From Trebouxia sp. TZW2008 (lineage: Eukaryota; Chlorophyta; Trebouxiophyceae; Trebouxiales; Trebouxiaceae): a stretch of 64,000 nucleotides of DNA. A program made the position numbers and the translations under genes. The stretch's first letter is position 1; each line of letters begins with the position of its first letter. Of the stretch, positions 1 through 11,073 are shown in pieces. Where the stretch lies: the NCBI GenBank assembly GCA_002118135.1, contig BDIU01000149.1:62375-126374 (forward strand), given 5' to 3'. The notes below the pieces were generated by a model. The model was not told the origin of the DNA. It ran no database searches and saw only the letters and a program-made list of their open reading frames with translations.

Positions 1-274
1 AATACGTGGTAAGGACTCCACGGCCTGATTTGACCCGCACCTCTTTCTGAAAGTTCTCCATTCACTTGTGACAACAGTCAGGTCTGCTGTATCTCCTCTA
101 ACAAGGCAGCTTTGGCCATTATGTCAGCAAGACCAGAGAAGTAGAGCTGCATGGTGACAGCACTGTGCAAAGAGCTTCTTTTGCTAGTGATGGTGTTGAC
201 TATATGATAACAAATGACCTTCCCTGAGATGAGCAGTTCCGCTCCATTGAAGCAAAGGTTGCTTTTGTTTCCAG
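1..274. other. Probable intron or upstream part of the first gene
   Basis: No exon could be fixed here. A good donor context (gtaagg) sits at about position 9, so the window probably opens at the end of an upstream exon of the gene annotated at 275-1804. The rest would be intron, ending in a pyrimidine-rich acceptor just before 275. Confidence 0.35.
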
Positions 275-1804
275 AGGACGGTGGGGACCCACATACAACA
301 GCAGCCGGCTGAGCTACAGCACCAGCTGTGGGCTGTTGTGTTCACCTACAGTGAGAGCACAGGGGATGGCAGTAGGCTTTCTGAGCTGTATGCAGAGCTG
401 GTGGCCGACAAGCCATCTCCTTCAGGTCCCTCTTGCTCATCGTGTCTTGCTTCCACTGTTGCTTGATGCATCTGCAATTAACATGCAAAAGAGACGTGAT
501 TCTTTGTCACTCAGATTTTGTCAGTGCCAACTTCATCATGCATGGTGCCTATTTGGAATCATTCCATATGCATAAGGTCCTTGACAAACAGTTGTCAAAA
601 GCTGTCAGACTCTACAGTCTGGTACAAATTGCCCCCCCCCCTTCTCCAACCCCCCGAACCCCCAAAAGCCNNCCCCCCTATCCCCCCCCCCCAAGTTGTG
701 ATGCTTGCTGTGTTGTCATCTGGTTCTGAGCTTTGCACCCTGCTGCTGCGCACCCACTGCACCATCAAAGAAGGCTGTGTTTCATTGGCATTGCTCCTTC
801 TATGTAGCATAAAAGGCACGTATGCATTGCAATGATTCAGGGCGCTTTACAATGGGGCCAGCATTGGCTTTAAGTCCTAAAGCAGGTGCTTCTGTGCCAC
901 AGCAGGCAAATTTGCCACAAGAGCAGAACACCGGCCATAATGTATCTCAGGCAGCTGCCACATCTGCATCTCCAGCAGGAGCTGCCAAGGTGCTCACTCT
1001 TTTCCTTTGCTATCTCACTCATTCTCAGAAAACCCATAGCTGCTACAATGCAATAGCTGTGTGTGTTGACATGTTATTGCAAGGTCTGATGCTTTATGTG
1101 CGTCCCATGTGCAGGCTGAAGAAGGCTTTTCTGATGAACGCAAACAACAGGCGCAAATGAGTTTTGCTCAGGTCATTCATGGACTGTTGCAAGAGGAGCA
1201 GGAACCCTTGACAGCATCGGACATTCTCAGGTCAGTCACAAGCTTGTGCTGACTGCCATGCTGATATGTCCTCCTAGTCAGGACCTAAGGATGCTACCAC
1301 CGCATTATAGTGCAGCTTCCGCAGGACAGGCACCTGAACGCTTCTGTTTGAGTGCATTGCCAACACGCACTGGTATGCGAATGCAGCGCCTTGCTGTTTG
1401 AATGCAGTGTCCTCCAACAGGCTGACTGGCCAGCATTCACCTCTCATCAGAAGCAGCTGAAACGGGACAGAGATTCTGGCAACTGGCTTGGAGACTTCCT
1501 TCCTAAATGGAAGAAAAAGGTCTCTAACGCTATCTCAGCTGACATGAGGGGATCAAACAAATACAACTTCAGGTAATAAGCGCTTTTCAAGCTTGGTGAC
1601 TCATTGTGCATGCTTGCAACAAGACTCATGGCATTTGATGACCTCAGTGCAGTCAGGCTTTGTTGTTGATTCAGCTTGACTCACATGTTGTGGCAATTGA
1701 TCCCGTGCACATCCAAAAGCATGCACTCTCAGTCAGCTGACATGCTGTGCCTGCACAGGTCGACTGGTGGAAAAGTGCCCAAGTATTCTGTGCAGTCTAC
1801 TTGA
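275..1804 (+). CDS. Unrecognised protein, 3' portion (5' end outside or unresolved)
   Basis: I do not recognise the family. Five exons join in phase: 275-425, 841-989, 1115-1230, 1408-1572 and 1759-1804. They give about 208 residues and end at a TGA. The visible part has a Gln-rich start, a Gly/Ala/Ser/Pro-rich linker, a helical stretch with SFAQVIHGLLQEEQ, and a basic, conserved-looking C-terminal region containing DSGNWLGDFLPKWKKK and ISADMRGSNKYNFR. The tryptophans and the GNWLGDF pattern suggest a structured domain rather than noise. The donors and acceptors are ordinary. The intron between exons 1 and 2 holds a C-rich tract with two unresolved bases. The gene is convergent with the glycosyltransferase gene downstream. 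The function is open; a profile search with the last 75 residues would be the best test. Confidence 0.55.
633..692. repeat. Poly-C tract with two-base assembly gap
   Basis: A run of C-rich sequence interrupted by nn at 671-672 lies inside an intron. Homopolymer sequencing probably failed here, so the length is unreliable. Confidence 0.8.
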
Positions 1805-3103
1805 TTGCTGTAGACAAGTGGGAGCTACAACTGCCGCAAGATGTTTACCGCTACTGCTGCAGAGCGCTCCTCAGCTATTAAGGAGCTGCTGCTGTAATGG
1901 ACGTGTTGCTCATTAATGTAGCTGCTGTGAAGTAAAATGCATGATGTATAACACTAATTGACTCAACAGGCCAGTGCTGCTTGAGCACTGATGATCTACA
2001 GCCAACTTTGTTCTGTCTTGTGTGATGACTTCATAACATTTTGTAATTCATTCATGACAACCCCATCAGATTGAGCAACAATGGCAATGTGTTTCAAAGA
2101 CTTGTTGACTGTTTGCTAGGCCAACTGCAATTTCAATCTCACAAGCACAGGACAAAGCTGTAGGACCAGCACGCGCCAGCTGGACTTAGCGCTACATCAC
2201 TTTCATGACCTTCAGAAAAGTATACTGTATATGACTAAGACCATATGGGCAAAGTTCACAAGGCTGACAGCCAGCAAGGAACCGCAATTGAAGTGGTTCG
2301 GATGGCTTCAGTAGCAAGAGTGCACATGCAGTTTGCGTCGCTGTCTGAGAGGGGGTTCAGCTGTCCCAGGTGTTGAGAAGCACAATAACATCAGGCCTAC
2401 ATGGATGGACAGTGCAGAGGATTGCAGGATTGTAAGCAAAGTCACCGTGACTTGCTAGCTAAGCATGCCTTTCAGCCCTTGCATGACATCACCTTGCACA
2501 GAATTCAGGCTTTCAGGAGGTCCTTGAGATGTAATTGCAAAAGAGATCGAGCCAGTGGCTGGTGCAGCTCAAAAAATTTCTGATGCTCTAGCAAGCTTTA
2601 CTCCCAGAGCCAAATGTCAAGCCGTATCAGTCACAGCATTGCAGCAGATACAGAGCTACTGAGTCAATTGCCCAGATTAATCGCTGCCTGTCCAGCCTTC
2701 CTGTCTGAATTTGAGCAATAGCAGGCTGTACTACATAGTATGGCCAGCACACTTGCAAGGCGCCTACCTCCCCTAGAAGTTGCACATTCGCAAATTGGGC
2801 TTCTGCCGGCAGAGTATGCGTGTGTGCTTAGCAGACCATTCAGGTGCACCGAATGCGCCTACAAACCAGGTGCTCTTTTGGGTTTGCGTTGTGGCTGCAG
2901 AAGTTGGCCTGCTTCAGTTTTCTGCTTGTGGCTCTGCCAACTGCTTGTTGCAAAGCGATGACAGCATGAGCGTGCCAAATGCTGGCACATCAGCTGCGCA
3001 GGGCAGCCCGTCCGGCATCTTAGATAGAGGGCATTGTACATGTGTCCAAAAAAGAAGGCAAGTCTCTTCTCTGCCTTTCAAGCAGCGAACAAAAATGCGC
3101 TTT
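1805..3103. other. Intergenic, no supported gene
   Basis: Short open frames on both strands show no recognisable domain or consistent splice phase. I see no repeat array and no RNA gene. Confidence 0.5.
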
Positions 3104-3184
3104 CGCTGCCTGAAGGGTTCGAACCTTCGCGGGTTTCCCCATACACTTAGCAGGCATACTCCTTAACCACTCGGACAAAGCAGC
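3104..3184 (-). tRNA. tRNA-Ser(GCU)
   Basis: Read on the minus strand, the 81-nt sequence folds as a class II tRNA. The 7-bp acceptor stem begins GCTGCTT and pairs with AGGCAGC. The anticodon stem pairs TATGC with GTGTA around loop CTGCTAA, giving anticodon GCU. A long variable arm (TGGGGAAACCCG) and the T arm GAAGG-TTCGAAC-CCTTC follow. The discriminator base is G and no CCA is encoded, as expected for a nuclear tRNA. The long variable arm supports serine, and no intron is visible. It reads AGC/AGU codons. Confidence 0.93.
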
Positions 3185-4491
3185 TGTGGATACCCAGTTT
3201 TGCAATTCAGTTACATATATTCTATACAACACCAGTTGTGCAATTGCACAAATTGCGGCCCAGCATCTATTGCTTTCTTGCCCAATGTTGAACGCGAGTG
3301 CACGTCGTTCAGTGCTGTTGCTTTCAGCTTTGCAGGCGAGATCTCTAGAGTGCGGTTTCATTGTGGGGATCAAATTTTAACGTGCATAAGACAATGCTGA
3401 CAAACTACAGCGGCCGCGCGAAGCAAACGACAGCAATGCATGACACAGTGCGTAGACGGACAGCGCGTCTCATGTTGGCCTCTCTTGGAATATTCAAAGT
3501 CAGCGGATGCTTGGGAACCGATGCAGCAGGAACACGCTCAACTCTCGGACTGAGTCTGACTTTCGGACGACTTGTGCCCTGACGTAAGAGCAGCGTCACG
3601 CTATTGGAGGCACTCTCTTGGCATGAAACCTCGTATAAAGCACGTAAGGTTCCCTGCTTTTATCCATCTGCAGCCTTGCACTGCACTGCAGGCAGAGTCT
3701 AGACTTGGAAGCATTGTAAGCAGATGGAGGCATTGCGGTCTGCTGTCATTACGCACTGTAGCTGAGTGTATCAGGTACTTTGAGTCAAACAGGAAATCAT
3801 TAAATGTGGTACTGGTATGGTAGAGCTGTTCAGTGTCAGTATCTAAGAAGGGGTCTAAGGTCTTGACAAAGCAGCCCTAAAATTGTGATGATGCTCAGGA
3901 ATCTGCTGTTTATTGCCTATGTCTGAAATGATGCGAAATCTTTCCTACAGCCACGCCTTATTGACATGTACACAACAGCTGCTAAAGGTACACACCCTGC
4001 CGCATTGCAGGCATGTCAGACACTGGCCAGCCAAAGTATTTGCAAGCAACCGCACTGAACGCAATGCTGGTAACTTCAGCTATCCACAGACTCACTATGT
4101 CCAGGTAAAGTGCTGCTGATAGGGCCAGGTGACATGCAACTTGCCGGCTGAAGACACCGCTGCAGCTATGTTGCAGCAAAACTCCACTGAGCTGACTTTG
4201 GAGTGCATTCAAGGACAATGGGGTTATGACCAAAGCATCAAATACAACTTGATGATGACAATCCTCTACCTATCCTTCCTGTCCAGTTGTATGTCATTGC
4301 TGCCAAAACCAATGGCACTGCAGGGCTCATGCGTTTCTGAGGCTTCTTTCTCCCTAATGGTAAATTCTAAGAGGTGAAGCATGCATTGACGCTCTGCTCT
4401 GCCTGCCCGCATAACTGTGTATGGCATGAGCAGCTGCTGTCAATGGCGGAAATCTATGAATTCTGATTAGCAGGCTGGAAAAAGAGAGCTT
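3185..4491. other. CpG-rich promoter-like segment followed by unresolved sequence
   Basis: About 3400-3640 is richer in CpG than its surroundings and carries a ctattgg box and a tataaag element near 3600-3638. This looks like a promoter for a plus-strand transcript. Possible small exons follow (for example 3623-3643 and an open frame ending at 4375). I could not build a phase-consistent model and see no known domain, so no gene is called. Confidence 0.25.
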
Positions 4492-7400
4492 CTAGAGTGT
4501 GAAGGTGCGGCCAATTGTGGGTGTGCCTAGAGCTGGCTCTACTGTCTTCTTTGACTGCTTAGGAGGTGCATTGGCGCCTAATCTGCCGCCCAGAAGACCG
4601 CCACAGTCTACCATGTTCAGCCCAAAGGCAAAGAACACAAGACCTGCAGCACATAGAGAGAATGATTAGCAATGAACAGTGGCACTAACAGCGGAAGGGC
4701 AAAACACACAACACATGCAGCATGTTAACAGTCATGATCAGCATTGACACTCGACACCGACAGCCAGAAGCGCAGATACAGCTGCAAATTTTGCAGCACA
4801 GTGATGGTTATGGACAAACACATGTTGCATTGCCATTGATACAAGCCTTGACATTGACCCAGATCAAATGCCCTGCGTTTTGCACTGCCGATAAGATATC
4901 ACTGCAAAGTAATTGAACCCGTCTGCATATCTGAAGTGCACTTGAGATATGCAACTTGCTTCAGTTAACTTCGGATTCAGTCAACTGGCAATGCAAAGCT
5001 GCTGTGGCACAAGAGCTCAAATGCTGCAGCATGCCTGGCAACAAGCAGTACCTTGAAGGGTCAAGAAGATAGAGAAACTCCATTTGTTGACGCTGAAGAT
5101 ACCATAGCTTGCACTGGCCAGTACAAAGAAGGAGAACACCATCTCTGCTGCGTAGAATCTGCAGGTGCGCACTGGGACTGTAGGCATCTGGGTGCCTGGA
5201 CGCTTGTCTGATGACCCCAGCTTTGTGGTCACAACCCATTCCTGAGCATGCTTCAAGTCTAGCATTCCTGTAGGCAAACAATAGCATAAACAACTGGCCC
5301 ATCAGTCACATGAGTGCATCTCAACACTCTTATTGTAAACTCATATGCATACACCTACACGTGCAATGTGTGTCAAGTGAAGCCACAGCTGAGTGCTCAA
5401 GTGTCAGCAAGATGACACAAAGCAGACAATGCAGCAGCAGAATGTGGACATGGTGTGAAGCTTAAGGTCTTGAGCCCTTGACACATGAATCACCATACAG
5501 CCTCGTAGAGCATGCACACTAACACAACAGGCACATTGACAGGAGGGGATAACTCACCAGCAATGACTGCGCCCATCTTGACAATGCCCATGGCATTCTC
5601 AAACAGCACATATAGGATGCAGTGCAGCCAGCCTTTGGGTGTGAAGATAGCTGTGGTGACTGTGACCACAACTGGCAAATGTACCAAGGCCCATAGGGGG
5701 ATAGACACCTGCAAACCATTCTACATTTTAGCGGTGACAGACTCTCGCCATGTCAGATGCAGCAGCAAAGGGGCGTACAGCATGAGAACAACCCACTACC
5801 ACAGCTGAGTGTGCCATGCAAAGTCGTGATAACAGGACACCATGCAAAGTCGTGATGACTGGACACTCAACAGCACGCATCTGTTCTTAGCTACAGGGAT
5901 GAGAACATATCAAATGCTGAATTGCTGTGATGCCTGGCTGAAACATGGCCCATGCAGCATTGCAACAGATACATGCACGTTGTTTTCCCGGATTTAGTAA
6001 ATGATGACAACGAAAGGTGGCAGCTCTTGACACAGATGCAGGCAACAGCCTTTTGACTCTCGAGCATCATATATTGACTGAAGCAAAAGTGAGGATGCTC
6101 ACCTCAGGTGTGAAGACTGACAGAGGCACAATGGTGCAGAAGAAACCCAGGGACACCCAGTGAGTGGCAAACTTGCGGATTCCAAAATAGCAGAAAATGA
6201 GGTCTAGCTTGCTGAACATGGGAAGGCTGCTAGCCCAGATGTCCTGTGCGGCCTTGCGCCATAGCTGCACTGGCCCACATGTCCACCTATGCTGCTGCTT
6301 GCGGTACGCAAAGAAGCTGGCAGGTAGCTGCAAAAATCACATAACTGAGTCAGCAGGTTGAAAGATCGCAAGGACTAACCACTTCAACTTTCCAACTACT
6401 TGCAAACAGTCAGGTACCTGTCACGCATGTACACCCTACAAAGGCACTGCAGTTCCCCAATATACTCGCAACATTGCTCATTCTGATAATGAACACTGTA
6501 CTGCTATTACCAACACACAGAGGCCCAGCAGATGGGCGACTTGCAGTGCACACAGCATGCAGAAGTATCAGCAAACCTTGGCAGGTTAGTGCTGCACAGG
6601 ATTGCCTGGCTGGGTTGCTGAGATGACAGTGCTGACTGGAACAGAGGTGTATGCATGCATATCATGACAGTGCTGGGCAAAACGACTCTTGCAACTAGAC
6701 TTGCAGCTAGAAAGAGAATGTCAAACATTGCTGCAATGCTGTGATTCTGCATAAATGGTGCATAACACATTGCTGTGGCTCCACTTTGAGCTGTACCTAA
6801 GAAGCCAAATTTTGTTGTGATTCTAGATAGACAGCGCATGACACTGCTGCAGCTGGAGCACAACGTTAAATGATCAATGACAGAAAGCACAGCAGCACAC
6901 CTCATTGACACAAGTAGTTTCTGTAAGGTAGATGGCCTTCCAGCCATTGACGAAGGTTCTGAGGGAGAGGTCCATGTCCTCAACTGTGGTTCTGCTCTTC
7001 CAGCCGCCAACAGTCACAATGGTCTTGCGGCGCCAGATACCAGCTGTCCCATTGAAATTGAAAAAGCCACCAGTCGCAAACTGGACATACTGTTCACATT
7101 TGCAATGGAAATTCAATGAGATCTCCTGAGCCTGCAAGTGTTTAACAAGAACTTGAATGCAGCTCCTCAGCTTCCTGGATTGATAAGATCAGCTGCATAT
7201 GAGATTAGCAGGATAAGCGGAGGTGGACTGGATGCAAGAATGGCTTGGATGCAGTCTGCTTGTCTGCACAATGCAAGCACACAGCAGAAGCACAGCAGCA
7301 CACGCTGTATAAATTGATGCAGAGGATGTAAGCTGGACAACAAACGCACAGCAGATGCAGGCACAGAAGTCAGGATCCCTCACAAGGACTGTACATATGC

Positions 7401-8721
7401 AAGAACACTCAAGCAATGTACCTTAGTCAGGTATGACTCATCAGGGTTGGCAAAGATCCACCGCGTCTGGACATACCCAACTTCAGGGTTGTCAATCAGA
7501 TAAGGGACAGTCAGAAGCTGCACCAAGCATATACAATGTCAGACTCAAAGGATCCGGGTGGAAGAAACGGCCAACAGCAAACCAAAACAGCAATAAGCCC
7601 AGCAGGAAAGCCACGGCTACATGACAGCAATCAGATAACACCAGATACTCACCAGAAAATCTGCATCTGGCTTGAAGTCAGCATCAAAGATGGCAACATA
7701 GTCATACTCTGCCAGACGATCAAGACCCTGGAAAGCAGCAGCACAGTTCAGCAAAGTGCCAGTTGCTGCACACTGCTGTGACAATCAACAAAGCTGGCAA
7801 TGCATTGTTGTTGCAATGCATGCTGCTGGTCATGCTGGTCTGTGCAGCATCATCAATGTACAATTTGCCACATGCTGCAGCATTCAGTTGACACAAACAG
7901 CAAGGCTGGCAATGCTTTGTTACTGCAGGGAAAGCTGCTGTGATGCAGGTAATATGATGCATGTGATGTGTTGCGTGTGATGTGTTGCACGAGATGTGTT
8001 GCATGAGATGTGTTGTATGTATCATGATGCATTCCTGCTGCAATGCATGGTGCTGTAAAGTACCTCTTTCAAAGCTCCAGCTTTGTAACCTGCACGATTG
8101 GTTCTGCGCATGACGTCGATGTTGACGCCCCTTTCGCGCCACTCAACAACCTTGTCATCAACAAGATCCCTGGTTGTGCGATCTGTGCTGTCATCTAGGA
8201 CCTGCAGGAACAAAGGAGCATAGGTAAGCCTACTACACTAGCTGAAGCTGATGCTTTGCGCACACAGGAAACATGGGTTTGACTTGTGCAGGATTCTGCT
8301 GCAGCATCTGGCAGCTGCTGCATCTGGCAGAATGTAAATGCGCTCACAGAAGGCTGCAGAACGTGCCTGTAGCTTGACCCACCTGAACTTTGAACCGGTT
8401 TTTGGGCCAAGATAGCTCACAAGCTGAGTCAATGATAGCTTGACAAACAGCTCGCTCATTGAACATGGGAAGCTGCACTGCCACTCGTGGATAGACTAGG
8501 CTGTATTGCTGAGGGTCTGGAAGGCTATTGCTCTGAAAGCTGTGCTCTGGTTTCCGGCCGGTCAACTGTGCCCTTGCGGATACTTGCAGGTATTTGCCGA
8601 CCTTGTAAAGCCGATCCATCGACACGAGCAGCGACAGCATCACAGCTGCGACAATAGCTGTTTTGAGGATTGCGACATAGAGGTCGTAGACGCTTTCATA
8701 CGAGGTGAAAGTGTACAACAT
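4492..8721 (-). CDS. CSLA: CslA-type (gluco)mannan synthase, glycosyltransferase family 2
   Basis: This is a processive GT2 enzyme expected in the Golgi membrane, making beta-1,4-mannan or a related cell-wall polymer from GDP-sugars. Nine exons keep phase: 8721-8383, 8201-8064, 7727-7653, 7517-7422, 7131-6901, 6327-6103, 5708-5558, 5267-5052, 4643-4492. They give 540 residues, close to the usual 520-560 of plant CslA. The start at 8721 precedes an N-terminal membrane segment (about residues 15-36). All GT2 signatures are present: VLDDSTD (114-120), the DxD in FDADFKPDAD (D174/D176), VEDMDLSLR (catalytic acid D268) and QQHRW (Q304-W308, the QxxRW motif). Further membrane segments follow, then AQEWVVTTKLG, which is typical of CslA. 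Substrate specificity is inference; chlorophyte CslA-like genes predate the plant CslA/CslC split. Its introns lack the exon-fragment copies seen in the giant genes. Confidence 0.93.
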
Positions 8722-9540
8722 GATTCTGTGCAGATGGGAGGCCGCCTGTTGCCGACCGGCAAAATTATCCCTGAGCTGCCAATCTGGCTCCCGCTGACAC
8801 TTAGACCGCTGACACGCTTGGATCGGCTATTTGCGGGCTGACCGACTGGAAACCGCAGCTTGCAGCCACAATACTGTCGTTGTTAACCGCGCGAGTACGC
8901 TCAAATTCTCAAACGCTCACTACTAGCGCGAAAGCATTGTGCGCAGAACGGCCAATACGCTCAGCACAGCGCTGCGCAGTTGCGTCTGTAAGATGCTGAC
9001 CGGCGTACGAGGTAGTATTGTTAGCAGCGCTGGCAGCCGATGCAACGACAACTTGAGTGGCTGCCCGGGTTTAGGTCAAGACGGTAGCACGCTGTCGTTT
9101 ACTGACACCGCGTATGTAAGGCTTTGTGCCCTGCCACACAGCTCACCGCCCGTGCCTGCTATCGGTCGGACAATCCTGGTACAGCGCCGATAGGCGACTC
9201 GGGACGCTGATGCACAGGTCACCCATGTGCGCTCCCTTACGGCCAAGGGAGAGCGGGTCTTGACTGTTTAGATTCCAGTCAGGCCGCTCAATCGTTTTGA
9301 TAACATTGTACCGCCGCAATGTACTATTACGTGAAGATGGCCTTACTGATCATTGCACGCCCCGATACTAATCGACGGTTGCGACTGGACAGCTGGTCCG
9401 ACTTCAGCTTGAAACGGGAAGCTGTGCCCCCGAGGCTCCTTCCGATTGGCTCATGCTGTGCTGCGCTATTCCACTTGTGCCGCAGCTGAACACGGCAATT
9501 CAATACTTGATAAACGGCAGATTCAGGGAGCCATCATTGG
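8722..9540. promoter_or_regulatory. CpG island upstream of CslA
   Basis: CpG dinucleotides are frequent here and scarce in the introns on either side. The island begins at the CslA start codon, which fits a promoter protected from methylation-driven CpG loss. No clear TATA box was placed. Confidence 0.5.
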
Positions 9541-10139
9541 ACTAAAAGTGCCGTAACCCTTGCATTAGCATCCTTTTGCACAATGATTCTTTGTAAGGCA
9601 TTATGCACGCTTGCAGTGATCGGCTGCAAAAATTCTTGGAATGAAAGCTCGGGTACAAGTTCTTGGGGCAGTACTAGTGGAGGTGCTGCAGTGAGTGCAG
9701 GAAGGCGCATTGCAGTCATCAGAGCAGGCAGGATTCCAATGCATGTATATGCTTACAGACTGATGTCATGTATCTTGATGTGTTGACACACATAACGCAT
9801 GAAGCTGTTTTCACACTGATGCGTACAGACTGTGAAGACTATTGCACAGCATTGAGGAGCTTGCATAGCAATATGATTGCTGGTGCTCTGCACAGATCTC
9901 AGCAGATTGATGCTGCTTGTTGACACATAAACTTTGATATTAGCATTCAGTCTGTAAGCATTAGGACGGCAAGTGTGCTGTAATGTTTTGCTCTGCACTG
10001 TCGCGATTTCTCCAGCACTATGTGCTAGCCTGCAGGCCTTGCATTTGTGGCGCATACAGCTTTTCTCTTCTTGCAACTGTGCTAGCCAGCCTCATAATGG
10101 ATGTTATGTGTTAGCTTGAAACAGCAAGAGCCCAGGTCG

Positions 10140-10512
10140 AACACGCTCAATTGCCTGCATGCAGAGCAGACCTGTCAGCACGTGACTGGAGTATTGCACA
10201 CAGAAATGTCTGCATGCAACTTAGTGAGACCCGCAAATGACCAGTCAATCCTGTCAGGGAGTAGCAGATGGAACACATGGGGAAGGCTGCATCTGGCAGC
10301 ATAAGCGCCTGCCATTGCAGTGTTCAGTCGACACAATTATACATGAGCTGAAACCCCTTGAGTGCTTGCATGCAGAGCAGACCTGTTAGCAAACTGATTG
10401 CTGAAGTATCACACATAACTTTGTCAGAGCGCAACTTGGTGGCAAATGGGATCAACCGCTCAAGCCTGAGTAGCGGGCAGAACACACGGGTGAGGCTGCA
10501 TCTGGCAGCGTA
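10140..10512. repeat. Two diverged copies of a ~200-bp unit
   Basis: The blocks at about 10140-10300 and 10350-10512 share several ordered landmarks, including tgcatgcagagcagacctg, a cacacata/cacacaga stretch and ggctgcatctggcagc. They look like an old tandem duplication. No coding content was found. Confidence 0.6.
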
Positions 10513-10564
10513 CGTTGCTATTGATTGAATGGCCCCTCCATTGGGTCTCTAAGACAATGCTCAT

Positions 10565-10590
10565 AACTGATTGATTGATTGATTGATTGC
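10565..10590. repeat. TGAT microsatellite
   Basis: Five to six consecutive TGAT/TGATT units in intergenic DNA. Confidence 0.85.
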
Positions 10591-10859
10591 ATAAACGCCT
10601 GCCACTGCAGATGCCGTTACGCAACGCGTTCTGGGGCACAGTTACATAGTATACAATAGCATGTGTGCCTCCTCAATGAGCGAGTGAAGTTTGGCCTGGC
10701 ACATCGTGGCAGTCAAAACGTTACAGATTTAAGAACAGCCCTGTTGGGTCATAATGCAGCTCAGAAGAGTGCACTTCTGACATTGTTTGTTTGGCACACA
10801 AGCACCTGACATAGGGAGGCTTTATTATTGGGAGAACCATGACAATGTCAACCACGTTC

Positions 10860-11060
10860 TGAAGAAGCTACTACTATATATGCCTGGCATGTTCCCATAC
10901 CCCGTAACCCCAGGGAAAGGCAAAGGGCATCCCTGGCTGCCCCTGGCCTGATGCAGTAGGCCACAGTCTCAGAGCAGTGCCCTTCTGACATGTACCTTTC
11001 TGAGACAATCATACTGACCAGTGCTACATGCATGGCACGGTCCCAAACCTCAGGGGAAGA
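10860..11060 (-). repeat. Copies of the last exon's 3' end of the helicase-zinc-finger gene
   Basis: Two blocks (about 10860-10960 and 11020-11060) repeat the end of the final exon, including the sequence around the stop codon (agtgctacatgc...). They lie downstream of the gene and are too diverged to extend the frame. Confidence 0.7.
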
Positions 11061-11073
11061 GCAAAGATTAGTG

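Larger units (their letters stand above)
8722..11073. other. Intergenic: CpG-rich promoter, then repeats
   Basis: About 8722-9540 is CpG-rich and should hold the CslA promoter and 5' UTR. From 9541 to 10100 I see nothing supported. From 10140 to 10512 there is a diverged tandem pair, then a TGAT microsatellite. From about 10860 to 11060 there are decayed copies of the 3' end of the neighbouring gene. Confidence 0.6.

Noticed and set aside
595..819. Proline- or glycine-rich open frame over the C-rich tract
   Set aside because: It is translated homopolymer around an assembly gap inside an intron.
9534..9719. Minus-strand open frame of 61 residues
   Set aside because: No domain, no splice-consistent neighbours and intergenic position; likely chance.
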